Source: Cryptomeria japonica (Eukaryota; Streptophyta; Pinopsida; Cupressales; Cupressaceae). From it: DNA of 64,000 nucleotides. The number at the start of each line of letters is the position of its first letter. Within the stretch, counting starts at the first letter, position 1. Both the position numbers and the translations under genes were made by a program. Positions 11,809 through 24,700 of the stretch are shown here, one piece after another. The stretch is taken from positions 606,832,209 to 606,896,208 of the forward strand of contig NC_081413.1 of the NCBI RefSeq assembly GCF_030272615.1, read 5' to 3'. Below the pieces are notes generated by a model that was given only the letters and a program-made list of their open reading frames with translations, did no database searches and was not told where the DNA came from.

Positions 11809-14063
11809 ATGGTCGATAGTAGGCATTTGGGTTCATGGGCGAATGTGGGCCGGGAAGACCCGCCTCATGTTCTACAGTGGGTCTACACGAACGACAGATG
11901 GAAGGACATGGAGATACAGGTAAACCGGAGCGGAATAACAAGGTTTTTCGGCCAGTTTCAAAATACTTTCAAGGCTTCTTTCGAAACAGACGCAGTGTGG
12001 CATGGAGGTAGAATAACAATGGAAGGAGATTCACTCGAGGGCATTTTAATAATGGTGCGAATCAAGGGAATTCCGAGAAGGAATTGAAGAGATTTTCGGG
12101 GAATTGGTCTTTGGATCTGGGCAATCAACGAATGTTTGCTAGGGTTGTTGGCTTGGAAAATAAGGAGACTGCGGCTAGGGTTTCTGTTTCTTCACAACAG
12201 GTGGGAAATAAGGTAAATGTGAACCTCAAGGAAGCTAGTCCAAAAAAGGTAAGTAAGATACCTACTAATCCTATTTTGTCGGGGGTTTCTTCATCACAGG
12301 TTTGGGCTTCTATCCCTTGTATCAATCTTTTGGGTTCTGATGTTGATAAGAAAGCGAATTGTTTGCATACGAATGCTATTTCTGGGGAAATTTGGGGTGA
12401 TCAAATTAGTTTGTTAAAGCTTTATCATAAATTGCAAAAAAGATGGGGGGATATGCATTATTTTCAATTATTGTCTACGAATGCTTTTATTATTGTCTTT
12501 GATTCTCCTTCTTTCAGAGATGAGGTATTAAGAACTTCACATCATTGGTTTGGAAAACATTTAATTTCAATTGCAGCTTAGAAACTTTTTTTTGTTCCTG
12601 CTAGTTCGAAACTTATTCCTTTCTGGTTTGGTTTACCTAAAATTCCTTTTGAATTTATGGACCCGGATGTTCTTGAGCAATTTGGAAATACTATTGGAAC
12701 TTTTTTAACATCTAAAATGGATTTTGTGGAGGGGGAGGTTCTGGTAAAAATTTGTGTTCTTATTAACCCTAACAATGTTTTCCCCCGTACTTGTAATATC
12801 GTCTCATGATGGTATTTGACGCCAGTCAATTGAGAAATTAGGTACGGAGCTTTTTAAGTCTCCTTTACTTTTGGATACTCTGTTACTTATGGATTTTAAG
12901 AAAAACCAGTAGGTTGTTGGCTCTGTCCCTAAATCCCTTAATAAAGATAGTTTGTCGGCGGGACCTTCGGTTGAAGGATGTGGAAATGTCTCTTTGCATA
13001 AATTGGTAGAAACAGGTCACATTAATCTTTAAAATAATCCATTGTTTCGTAGTTCTGGGAAACCAAATGATCACACTTCGGGTTCGGTCTCACTTTCGTC
13101 TTTACTGAAGACATTTTCTAATAACGGGGGTATAGTGATGGATGGTAATCCCCCGATAAATGGAGTAGATCATCCATTGACAATAGATTGCCCTAAGATG
13201 CCAAATAATCACATAAAGGGTAAGGACGACAATTTGTCTTCATGCACTCATAAGGAGGTTTTGGATTCTTTTAAGAATGTGAATTTAGATAAAAATGTAG
13301 TGGTTGATATGGAAATTATTAAACAGGTAGCTGCCATAGGTTTTCCTAATGACGCTTCTTTAGTTTAGGAAATTAAGATTTTGGTGTCTAATAATTCCCC
13401 TCTGAATGTTGAAATTAATATGGCTAATGAATCTTCCTTAGGGAATAGTAATCCGTTAGAGGTTGTCCCTATTATTATGCCAGATGAGAATCTGGCTCAG
13501 CAAGTAAATGATATTTTTAACAATCATGCATATTAGATGGATGAGGGTATTATTGATAGAGTTGTTTGTTCAATTGAGAATGATTTGGGGGGTATAAACT
13601 CGACCCTTCCAATTTCTGCATTTGCTAATCCTTTTGCGGTTTTGGCTACAACAGAGTTGGGTTTTGAAGATAATCCAATTATCCTGGCTTCTCCAAAGTC
13701 ATGCAAAAGTTTATCAATTGTCCAAACAACTCTGGCTTTTTCACCATTAGTGGTTTCTCTTAGGGAGAGATAGGCCTCCAAATAATCTTAAGACTCAAAT
13801 GGAAATTGATGCTGGGATTCAAAAGACTTTGTCCCTTTCTCCTGTTGGTGGGCAAGGGAGGCGTTCGGTCTCTCTTGGTAGGCCTAATAAAACATGCCTA
13901 ACTCCTGTAAGTGTAAAAAGAAAGAGGAGTAAAAGATCCGTGACTAGTTGTCCTGTGACAAGATCAGGGGTTGTGAAGCGTAATTTGCAAGGTTGCTTTG
14001 GGGAAAGCAAAAATTCTCCGATTAATGGGAAGAGGGGAGCTTCGGCCTCCCCTCGAGGACAAT
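11809..14063 (+). pseudogene. LINE ORF1 (gag-like, DUF4283-type), broken
   Basis: The first ATG after the 5' UTR is at 11809 (MVDSRHLGSWANVGREDP). The frame changes near 12070-12084, and the next open piece runs to 12581. It contains EIWGDQISLLKLYHKLQKRW and FIIVFDSPSFRDEVLRTSHH, then FWFGLPKIPFEFMDPDVLEQ after a TAG stop. This is the pattern of the DUF4283 nucleic-acid-binding domain found in ORF1 of plant LINEs. The remainder (about 13040-14063) is a low-complexity linker with stops near 13366, 13534 and 13770, ending in a basic segment with KRKRSKRSVTS. The ORF1 stop TGA (14062-14064 region) overlaps the start of ORF2. At least three stops and two frameshifts make it nonfunctional. Confidence 0.75.
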
Positions 14064-17000
14064 GAGAATTATTTCTTAGAATGTTTGGGGCTTAAATGCC
14101 CCTAATAAGAGACGCTTAATTAAGTCCTAGAGTGTGATATTTTTATGTTGCAAGAAACAAAGTTGTCAAAGGAGTCTGTTGATTTGGTTTTTTCATCTTG
14201 GAGAAGGTGGAATTTTCTTTCTTCTCCTGCTTGTGGTGCTTCAAGAGGTTTGGCACTGCTTTGGAATAATTATAATATTGAGGTACAGTTAGTGGCATCT
14301 ACTACAAATTGGATGTTGACTTTAGTTAAAAGCAAGATTTCGAAGGTTAAATTCTAGCTTTTTAACATTTATGCTCCGTCAGGAATTCAAGGGAAGAGTA
14401 AGTTATAGGGTGAATTAAAGAGGATTTCTTCTCCCTTAAGACATGGTTCCTTTATTATCTTTGGGGGTGATTTTAATGCTATCATTGATTTAGATGAGAA
14501 AAGAGGAGGTGTTTTCCCTAATAAAAAGATTATGGATGACTTTGGGGATTTCATTTTTGATATGAGCCTTTTTAATTGTAAGTCTCAGAATGGGGTTTTC
14601 ACATGGACAAACATGAGAAGGGTTTTTTCTCAGATTGTTGAGAGATTAGATTGGTTTTTGTTATTTGAGAATTGGATTGATTCAGATTTTGAATTCTTTT
14701 CCTCTATTCTACCGGTCTCAGGTTCTGATCATTTTCCAATTTCCTTTTCAGTTATTGAGGATAGGGCTTCTTTTAAGTCTCCATTCAAATTTAAGCCCAT
14801 GTGGTTTAGGGATTCTTCCTTTTTGCCTCTGCTTATGAAATGGTGGAATTCTTCTCCTTTTTGTTCTGGGTCCCGTATGTTTCAGATTGCTAAGAAGTTA
14901 AGTTATTTGAAATTGAATATTAGGGAATGGAATATCTCGCATTTTAAGAACATTTTTCAAGAGAAACAAAGGATTCAAGATATGATTGAGTGTCTTAATA
15001 CTCATGTGCTTCAACATGGTATGGTGCCACAAGTTTTTGATGAATTGAAGTCACTAAAATTACAGCTTGAGGAGGTGTTAGCTAGAGAGGAAATCTATTG
15101 GAGACATAAATCTAAAGAGTTATGGCTTTCAGATGGTGACATGAACACAAAAAAAATTCATTCTTCAACTAAGCTTAAAAGATGTAAGAATAGGATATCT
15201 TAGATTCAATGTCATAATGGGAATTTATTGATAGACCCGGAGGACATTGCTTCAGAGGCAGTTAGGTTTTGTAAGTCATTATTATCTTCGAAAAATGGAA
15301 ATCGTATCAATGATATTATAACTAATATTCCTCCTTTAGTATCTTTGGAAGACAAATAAGATGTTGATGTCTCCCTTTTCCTTAGAAGAAGTTAAGAGTG
15401 TCGTCTTTGCCATGAGTCCGGATAAAGCTTTGGGACCAGATGGTTTTACTCTATTTTTTTAGAAATGTTGGGATTTTGTGGGAAATCATGTTTTATTGGC
15501 TCTCGAGGAAGCTAGGAGAAATAGGTTTGTTTTAAAAGAACTTAATACTACAATGATTGCAATTATTCCTAAAAAAGAGGATACTAAGACTTTTGTTGAC
15601 TTCCGCCCCATTGCTTTATGTAACACTTTGTATAAGATATTTACGAAGGCAATTTCCCTTAGGTTGGCAAAAATTCTAGCTAAGATCATTTCATTGGAGC
15701 AAGGTGGTTTTGTTCCTGGAAGGGAGATGACAGAGGGTGCAATTGTAGCACATGAGGTGTTGCATTCTATTTCCACCCAAAGAACCCCGACCATGATACT
15801 TAAACTAGACATGATGAAGGCTTATGATAGAGTAGAGTGGGGGGCTTTATGTGTTCTTGAGAAGTTAGGTTTTTCCAAGGCCTGGATCAAATGGATTCGT
15901 GCATGTATTTCTTCTGCAAGATTCTCGGTTTTAATTAATGGTTCTCCTTGTGGTTTTTTCACTTCCTCCAGGGGTTTGAGACAGGGAGATCCCCTTTCTC
16001 CCTTTTTGTTTATTCTCCTAGCTGAAACCTTCAGTTGGGCTATTAGGCCTGCTAAAGTGGGGGGGGGGGGGGGTTTGGAAAGATATAAGGATTCAGAATA
16101 TTCCCCAAAGTATTTCTCATTGTCTCTTTGCAGATGATGCTTTGTTATTTGGACATGCTTCGTTAGTTGAGGCAAAAGTGATTAAAGGAATAATACAGAA
16201 TTATGCATCGTTTTCTGGTCAGAAAGTGAATGGTGATAAATCAAAGATTTTCTTCCTTAATACATCACAATTGGTTCAACATAGGTTGCAATCCTTTTGG
16301 GGATTTGAGACTGGAAATCTTCCATGTACTTACCTTGGGATTCCTTTCTTTGTTAAATAGGATAAGATTGGTTTTTGGGATAAGATTATTTCGGTCATTT
16401 CTAAAAGAATTCTCTCATGGAATCATAGATGGTTAACTTTGGCGGGTAAAATTGTTCTCATCAAGTTTGTTTTGAATGTTGTTCCCATATATCTCATGTC
16501 TGTTTTGAAGTCTCCAAAAGCAGCTATTGTTAGTTTATAGGATACTCTTAGAGATTTTCTTTGGAACAATAATAAAGATGGCAAGAACAAACTCCCTTTA
16601 GTTGCATGGTATAAGGTATGTTTGCCTAAGGAACTTGGGGGAACAGGAATTCAGAGTCTGGATAATCAGAATTTAGCCTTAGGTGCTAAGTTGGTTTGGA
16701 AATTATATGACAAGCCTAGCTCCTTATGGGCACAGATTATGTTTGCCAAATATTTAAATAATGGACCGAGAGAGTACATTTTTAAAGTTTCAAATTTCCC
16801 TTCGGGTTCTGCTATTTGGAATTTCCTTTGTAAATATAGATCAGTTATTTTGCCTCATCTCTCATGGATTGTTCATAATGGTAGAAAGGTCAGATTCTGG
16901 GATGAGGTATGGAATGGACAGACACCTCTGGTGAATATTAGGGATTAGTCTCCTCTGATCGCTATTCTTTCCTCCCTTTGGGGTGTTTTTGTAGCAGATT

Positions 17001-18288
17001 ATTTTGAAATTGTGACTAGTGGACCCCTTAAGCTAGCTAGATGGAAGTCGATTGATTTCTTAGATGTTGATCAAAGTATGAAATTAAATTTTGAGAAGAT
17101 TTTGGAGGATAGAATTGTATTTCTTTCTGATTCTGAGGATGAACTTATTTGGACAAAGAATATTTTTGGTAAGTATACTATTAAAGATGGTTACAACTCT
17201 CTTATGGTTGCTAAAGATTTATCATCCTAGCCTTATAAGTTATTTTGCCATTCGACTTGTCTTCCTAAAGTTGGAGCCTTTGTTTGGTTGGCAATTCAGG
17301 ACACAGTCCTTACAGGTATGAGACTAGACAGGCTTGGTATTACTGTTGTTTTCCCTTATGTCATTTGTAACAAAAAATTGGAATCTTCTTCACAACGGTT
17401 CCTACATTATGATTATGCTTATGAATGTTGGCAGTGGTTGTTTGAGAAGTTAAATATATCCTTTGTTATTGGTAAGGATCTCATTTCCCATTTTAGATCT
17501 TGGCCCTTTTATGTTTGCCTCATCTTTTTATGCATGCCTTTGGATTATATCTCCATCTATTGTGATTTGGAATGTTTGGCTAGAGCGAAACAACAAGATA
17601 TTTAAAAAAACAAGTTCTCTTGTGTCTGAGGTTCTATTAAAAATTGAGTCTTCAATCTCTGAGGTTGCTTTGTCGTTTATTTATAAGAATTTGGAAAATC
17701 TTACTTCTTTTTCGCATTGGGATAATAGAGTTACTAGAGCTTGGAAGATGTTGTCGGTTTTACCCTCTCATGGTTCAATTTTAAAAAAGAATGATGCAAT
17801 AGGTAAGAGATGCTCTGCTAGATGGAAACCTCCTCCACATGTACACTTTAAACTGAATTTTGATGGGGCCTCTCGTGGTAACCCTGGGCCGGCTGGGGTA
17901 GGCATGGTAATTTATGATCACAATGCAAATTTTATTCGAGTTGTGTCATGCTATTGGTTTTAAAATTAACAATTATGCGGAATTTCATGCTTTGTCTTTT
18001 GGATTGGATATGACAATCTCTTTGGGAATTAAAGACTTAATAATTGAAGGTGGTTCTATAGTGATTATTCAATGTGTTATGAAAAATTGTTAGAATTTGC
18101 AGTATATACTTGATCTCATTTTACAAAAATTAGAATTTTTTGAATCTTTCTTGTTATCCCATTGTTACAGAGAAGTTAATAAGATTGCGGATTATTTGAC
18201 AAATTTAGCCATTGATAGCAATGCTAATCAACGAGAGGTGGGTTTTGAGGAAATTCTTTCTAAGGTATGGGAAGGTTTGCAACAATAG
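14062..18288 (+). pseudogene. LINE ORF2: endonuclease, reverse transcriptase, RNase H, broken
   Basis: It starts at the ATG at 14062 (MRIIS, stop, NVWGLN). Endonuclease motifs are QETKL (about 14150), GGDFNAI (about 14463) and SDHFPISF (about 14725). Reverse transcriptase motifs are DFRPIALCNTLYKI, QGGFVPGR, LDMMKAYDRVEW (about 15805), GLRQGDPLSPF (about 15973) and FADD (16127-16138). A run of 15 G at 16059-16073 shifts the frame between the last two. A zf-RVT-like region follows (about 17230-17600). RNase H has LNFDGASRGNPGPAG (about 17857), AEFHAL, and REVNKIAD. The usual EGDS of RNase H reads EGGS here, so one catalytic Asp is lost. Stops include 14357, 14407, 15201, 16358, 16538, 16946 and 17228. 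The element cannot encode an active protein. Confidence 0.85.
16059..16073 (+). repeat. Homopolymer run of 15 G inside the RT domain
   Basis: The run separates GLRQGDPLSPF (frame before) from FADD (frame after), so its length is out of register with the reverse transcriptase frame. It is either a true slippage mutation or an assembly length error. Confidence 0.85.
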
Positions 18289-18825
18289 TTATGTGATTTT
18301 CTTGAGTAATGTTGATGTAAAATTTTATGATGATAATTATTCCCGCTTTCCCCTTTCATTTCAAGTATTCATGTTTGTTGTCTGGAGGAGAGCTCGACCT
18401 CATGGTATTTGATACAATAATGGTTTTTTGATACTTTCTTTTTTGGCAGGAAGGTTTTTGGCTCATGGGATTTGGCACAGGGCTTTGGAAAATTCTATCT
18501 TCTTCTATTGATAGCAGCGGTGGAGTCTACATTTGAAAATTATCCGATGGGTTTTTTTTGTTTTTTTTTTGGTGCAAATTGTCATATGGGCTCTATGTAA
18601 AACTAATATTATGTGTTGTGACCGCATTTTGTATGTGGTTTTGGGCACGGTGTATAAACTGAGCTGTTAGATACTATAGGTTTATTTTATGAGTTGTGAC
18701 CGAAGGTTTTCTTCCCAGGATTCTTTTCTCCGGTATGCTCTTTGAATCCTGTGTAAAAAATAAAAAATAAAAAAATATTAATAAAAAAATTTAGTGGAAT
18801 AATCCACTTTTATTGAAAAAATAAA
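18289..18825 (+). other. LINE 3' untranslated region and A-rich tail
   Basis: Noncoding sequence after the ORF2 stop at about 18288. It contains T-rich segments and ends in repeated aaaaaat units from about 18755, as expected for target-primed reverse transcription products. Confidence 0.6.
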
Positions 18826-18839
18826 ATTATAAAATAATA

Positions 18840-19885
18840 TATATTAATGCTATAAATTATAATATTATATTTATCTATAATAATTTTTTCCCTTTTACTA
18901 ACAATATAACATATCAAATTATTTAATCTAATAAATTTTAAAATTGTAATATACATTTTAAAATTGAAAAAATATCCCACAAACCATCAAATTCTAAAAT
19001 CTCAGACCTCCAATAAATAAAAGAATAAAATATAATAGAAGACTTTTACATCCACAAGATCAAGGATAACCTATGCCAGAGTACAGAATAACACAGACGT
19101 CCGTAGACTTATAAGGTTTAAGTGCAATTAGAAACCGTTTATAACCTTCATATTAGTACCAACAAAACATCTGCAATACAATACACTCGAGTTTCTAAGA
19201 ACATTTCCTCGTTCATCCCTTCTCCATTGTCATCCTGTTCAATCAGGAGTACATTGATGGTGAGAAAAACTTGGGAATTTGGCATGAAGACATCCTAAAA
19301 GTTTCCTGAACGTAAGTAATCTTGTTCAATTGTGGCATAGTGGCGAGGAGGATCATGGGAAGACATATTGCAATGGGACTCTTGCAGTTACCTTAAGATG
19401 ATATCAACTCCACTGAAAGCTTACGTGTTTACCGAAGTGATTCAGTTTGTCATCACATCAATGAAAAAACAATCACTACTTATATGTTGGGCATGCATAT
19501 CTCACCCATTATGAGATCACCAGCTTTCTAAAATTTTGGAGTTTAAAAATTTAAGCTTGATCATTATTAAAAAAATCCATGACAACCCATGTGTATAAAA
19601 ACACCTGAAATTTTTCAGCTAACACCAACTAAAATATTTTAAGAAGACCCTCTCCATGGAAATGGAGCTTTAGCAACTTTAATGATAGAACTTCAGGTAT
19701 GATGGAAAGTTGTACAATACCAAGGTAAACTGTTTAGTGAACTGCTGGCCATAACAGAAAAGGTGACAGCCAGAAACAGGCTCACTATTGTTGTCGTGCC
19801 TGCATTGTGGCTTCTCAAAGAAATTAGGGAGGGTGAGATAAAATACAATCTTGTTTGTGAAGGGAAAATGCCTTCGGCAAAATTT
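18840..19885. other. No recognisable gene (AT-rich flank, then gene-distal sequence)
   Basis: 18840-19050 is extremely AT-rich. The rest is downstream flank of the minus-strand receptor-kinase gene; no reading frame or motif stands out. Confidence 0.5.
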
Positions 19886-21374
19886 CTGAGGTTGAATGGT
19901 TCAAATATGTCCTGAAAAAAGGAACAAAATCTTCTTTTTCCTCCAAGAAAAGAATTACATGTCTCATAACATCGAAGATAATAAACATAATATATCAACC
20001 AGCAAACCAGGAAAACAAATTCTAATAATGCGAACTTATCCTACTAATTGTTGGTCCATTCACAGTGAATTATTATTGTCACCCCTAAAACAAATTACGT
20101 AAAAATTTCATGATGGACTAACTGAAGTTACAATGAATATCAAACACCTAATCCCATTTAGTTATTTTCTCTATTTCTCTACATTGAAGCCAAATCAGCT
20201 AGAGTTGCATTTGCATTGCATATAATGAACAGATGTGTGTGTGCATGTGTGATTTAAAAGCCAAAGGTTTAGGAAAAGACAAAAATTGCACATACTGGAA
20301 TCCCAAAGGGCTGCATCATATCAATAACTTTGACGAGCATAATATCTTTTTTGCATTTATGTTTTAGCTTTATAACCACTTCTAAAGCCATGGTTGAGGA
20401 GCTCGCTGCAGCTCCCCTGCCAGCCTTTGATGCAACTTTCAGTTCCAGTTGTTGTAGCTGGTGAACTACATATGACATACATGGTCTCATGGAAGGAACA
20501 TGCTGAGTGCAAGTATAGACAAGGTCAACTACCTTATGAATTTCTCATACCTCGGGAATATCAGTAATGACAGAATCCAATAAATTCTGAGGTCGAATGG
20601 TTCAAATATGTCCTGAAAAAAAGGAACTAAATCTTCTGGTTTTTTTTCAAGAAAAGAATTACATGTCACATATCGTGGAAGATAATAAACATAATATTCC
20701 AACCAGTAAACACAGGAAAACAATTTCTAATAATGCAAACTTATCCTACCAATGGTCAGTCCATTTACAGTGAATTGTTATTGCCATCCCTAAAATAGAT
20801 TATGTAAAAATTCCACAATGAAATTGAAAGGAACTGGATTTACAACGAGTTTCAAATGCCGAATCCATTTAGTTATTTTCTCTTATCTCCAAATTGAAGA
20901 ACAATTAGTGCACACAAACAAAAAAATAGCCAATTTGTTCCAACGTGAAGCCAAATGAGCTAGAGTTGCATTTGCATTGTATATAATGAACACATATATA
21001 TAGGATTTATATGCCAAAGGTTTTGGAGAAAACAAAAATTGCACAGGCTGCTTCCAATCCCAAATGGCTGCATATTAGCTTCAATAACTTTGACGGGCAT
21101 AGTATCTTGTTTGCATTTACATTCTAGCTTGATAACCTCTTCCAATCAAGCCACCAGCTCCACTTCTAAAGCCATGGTTGAGGAGCTCGCTGCAGCTCCC
21201 CTGCCAGCCTCTGATGCAACTTTCAGTTCCAATTGTTGTAGCTGGTGAACTACATACGACATACGTGGCCTCATGGAAGGAACATGCTGGGTGCAAGTAT
21301 AGACAAGGTCAACTACCTTTTGAATTTCTCCTACCTCGGGAATATCAGTAATGACGGGATCCAACAATTCTGTA
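19886..21374 (-). repeat. Tandem duplication of the 3' end of the receptor-kinase gene
   Basis: Two adjacent units, 19886-20585 and 20586-21374, align along their length. Both begin 'tctgaggt(t/c)gaatggttc'. Both contain the same 'aattacatgtc' and 'ggaagataataaacataat' blocks, and both end with the last-exon coding segment for 'HQLQQLELKVAS'. The right unit is continuous with the rest of the exon; the left unit stops where the duplication begins. One length difference is a 24-base segment (about 21135-21160) present only in the right unit. It supplies the stop codon used by the gene. Units differ by many substitutions, so the duplication is not recent. Confidence 0.8.
20269..20585 (-). pseudogene. 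Duplicated fragment of the receptor-kinase last exon
   Basis: The minus strand reads RPCMSYVVHQLQQLELKVAS and continues AGRGAAASSSTMALEV, matching the C-terminus of the gene at 21146-29543. The fragment lacks the 24-base segment that carries the gene's stop, so the frame runs on into VIKLKHKC and ends at 20269. It has no kinase core upstream, because the tandem duplication starts just before it, so it is a nonfunctional exon relic. Confidence 0.8.
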
Positions 21375-21716
21375 TACTGATGAGACTGAACAAGGGGTGT
21401 AGCCCATTCAAATATTCCTTGCCAATCCACAGATTCAACTGTTTGAGTTGGTTTACGTCCACTTATGAGTTCAAGCAGCAAAACCCCAAAGCTGTATACA
21501 TCACTTTTGGTTGTGAGTTCATTTCGGTAAACAAATTCAGGAGCAAGGTATCCATAAGTGCCAGCCATAACTGTTCTCTCATGCATCCCTTCCCATGGGA
21601 TAAATTTAGACAGGCCAACACCCAAAATATGTGCTCCAAACTCTTCATCTAACAGTACATTGTTGGCTTGAATATCTCGGTGCACAACGTGAGGTTTGAC
21701 TTTGTCATGTAGAAAT
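21146..21716 (-). other. Last exon, kinase C-lobe and C-terminus
   Basis: The acceptor is aacag|ATTTC. The exon opens FLHDKVKPHVVHRDIQANN and runs through GTYGYLAPE to RPRMSYVVHQLQQL. It ends ALEVELVA and a TGA created by the 24-base segment absent from the duplicated copy downstream. Confidence 0.85.
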
Positions 21717-24700
21717 CTGTTTCTCAACACAACACACGAAATATGACCAATGGTCAGTTGTACACTGTACAGCATATGCATGGGAAAAAAATTCAACATT
21801 TGTTTTTCCTATCTAATCCTTTCGGACAGAAGGTATCTCAAAAAAACTACTAAAATTTATGATGCTGAAATGTTACTCAAATCACAAATTGAATGCCCAA
21901 AAAATATATCAACATTATATAACATCAAATATTGTAAAAATAGCAGAAAATGAAATGTAAAACACACAAACAGCAGATATAGGAGAAAATAGTTGCTGCA
22001 TGGGAAGTTGGACTCATCTATTATTACCTTATCATTCACATTTGTAAGACAACTGCCTCAGTTAACACTGTACTTTCTATTCAAATGCAGTATTGCATGA
22101 ATGAACACATTTTTAAAATTTAATCATGGCCACAACAATCAAAATTCAGGACATTAGAATGGATCTTAGCTGTATACTCCCTCTTCTATTTTGTCCCGGT
22201 TAAAATAAGTCATGTTACATTGCAGATGTAAGCATCATCAAGATATTTGGTAGTGAGTGATTACAGTAGTAATTACAATCATTTGTGCAAGAAACATAAA
22301 TACGAGAGAAAGAATGCTGATCAAGATTCATCAAGAGTATCAAGTAACTAGGATAAGCCTCCTACCAAGAATTTCTCAGAATATCCTAGGAGAGATAATT
22401 GAGAACAATCTTTTCAACCCCACAGAACCCAGACAAGATTGTGTATTGACATGTATAATGATATCCATAGGTTCAATTAATGTCTACACGTCAATTTTGT
22501 GTCCACAAATACCCATGTTCCACAATAACCCCTCTTTTGGTGGACGAGAAAATGTGGAACGATGAAAGGACGACAGCTGCATGTACCATAAAAATCAGAG
22601 GAAAAAGGGAAAGGCTAATTGGTCAAATGTATGGACAGTCTAAAATTCCTAGTTAACAAGCATGCTTTTAAAGGATGGAAGTTTGCAAAAAAACCCCACA
22701 GTTATATTGGGTAAGCCACAAATAACAAAATGTCCAATGAAGAGGCAATTGTCAAAACATTGAAATATACAATTGGAAAGCTTTTGAGAAAAATACCAAG
22801 GATAAAAATCCCAATTATTCAGCAAGTTGTGAAGGGGGTGGAATAGACAGATTGAACTAAGTCCAATGGAGAGGGCATTCTTCTGGTTGATCTGCATGGA
22901 CATCTTTAAGTGAGCGAATGCATATGATGGGGATGTTAAAACTCTAAATAAATGTTCTCTATCCAACAGAACACTCTTTCCCAAGCTCGGATTAAACAAA
23001 AACATCCACAATAAATCTACTGATTGTTATACACACCAGCCTGGAGGATCTTATTAAGAGGCAACCTCACCAAATTCCTGGAATAGAGGCTTTTGATGAT
23101 ATGGTCCTGAAAGATATATCTACTAATGAGTTTTCTAAGGATACATAATTGCAGAAACAGAAATTCCACCAGAGCATAAACATTTACATAAGATACAGGT
23201 TGCTGATTATCAGTTCAAAGAGTTCAATTTGAAACCTATAAGTAGAGCCGCATAGGGATGATAGAATTTGTCACCAAAAGTGACAAGGGCACATTTCAAA
23301 AGGATGGTGAGGAAAAGAAAGACTAAAGTCTGAAAACAAAGCACTCAGAGAATACATTGCACATCTAGTGAATTTAAGTATCAGAACCAAGATGTAATTT
23401 GCCACCAAAACTTGATGACATCCCTCAAAAAAAACAGTTAGATGAGTTAGTAGCTCATGGTAAGAAATTTAGCAATGTACCCGTAATTTAAATTAGGATG
23501 GCTTGCAGTCCATTGAAGAACTATCCACCCTACTGAATGAGATTCAAGATGTTATTTGGCAAGCAGTGGAATTAGAGTTTTCTGTCTACCAATGTAGAAG
23601 TGTATAATTGCTGTTTGGAGAGTCTTGAGCTAATTGAGTACCTGGGAACTGAAGAACTTCTTAGACTCAAGGTAATGCAGATGATTATCAGGTTCCTGAT
23701 TGAGTGCCAGGATGTCATTTGATTTCTGAAATCAGAACCCTTGGTTTGAAGACTGTCAAATAAGTTATAATAAAATTGCATGCAACGGAAAGGGATGTTT
23801 TGTCTTTTTGTGATAATTTGTCTATTACATTTTCAGATGATGATTCAAATGCAGCAAATATGAATTTTGAGCAGCTGATAATGGTACAATTGGGAGGATA
23901 TAATTATAATATATGTCACATGGATGAGTTTATTAAGGTTGCTATCAAAGTTGGAGGTTTTAGGTTCAAACTGCCAAACTATTGAGTTCTCGTCATGAGA
24001 AGCGGAGATTTTGTCCAGCTTTAATGGAGAAATAAAAAATTCACTTAAAGGCCATCTACGAGAGAGATAAGGAACTTCGAAAACAAAATCCAAATGGCTA
24101 CAGAAAAAGAAACATCTTCTCCTACAACACCAAATATTTCAAAAACAAATGAAGAAAAAAATGACTAAATTAGTCATTTTCTGATAAATTAAAAATTGTC
24201 CACATGCTATTTTGAGCACAAATTGAGCACCTAGCTTTGGCATATTGTAATTATTTAGTTTTTTTAAGAATTTTTTTAAGCTTAGAATATTTTATTCTTA
24301 TTGAAGAAGATAGGGATGGGGTTTGCTTTAAGGCAGAATTAAATATTATTATCTTTTTCTTTAAAGCAGTCTTGAAGGCTTATAAATAACTGCTACAAGC
24401 ACATTGTATTACTATGACCATTTACGATAGAGATAAGGGACTTGGAAAATAAAGTCCAATTGGCTCCAGAAAGAGAAACATCTTCTCCTACAACACCAAA
24501 TATTTCAAAAACAAATGAAGAAAAAAATGATTAAATAAGTCATTTTGTGACAAATTAAAAATCGTCCACATGCTATTATGAGCACAAGTTGAGTGCCTAT
24601 ATTGGCATATTGTAATTATTTTTTTCTTTTTAGAATTATTTCAGCTTAGAATATTTTATTCTTACTTTACAAGATATGGATAGGATTTGCTTTAAGGAAA

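Larger units (their letters stand above)
11647..18825 (+). mobile_element. LINE (L1-like plant non-LTR retrotransposon), inactive
   Basis: It has an ORF1 with a DUF4283-like region, then an ORF2 with AP endonuclease, reverse transcriptase, zf-RVT-like region and RNase H in the order usual for plant L1-type elements. It ends in an A-rich tail (about 18750 onward, repeated aaaaaat). A 14-base AT-only sequence, ATTATAAAATAATA, occurs at 11633-11646 and again at 18826-18839. It could be the target-site duplication and sets the tentative borders, but such a match can arise by chance in AT-rich DNA. Both ORFs contain several stops and frameshifts. Confidence 0.85.

Noticed and set aside
15822-16175. 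117-codon minus-strand frame
   Set aside because: Antisense shadow of the LINE reverse transcriptase.
11633-18839. ATTATAAAATAATA as a proven LINE target duplication
   Set aside because: A 14-base AT-only match in AT-rich flanks can occur by chance, and extra non-tail sequence precedes the right copy. Kept only as a tentative border.
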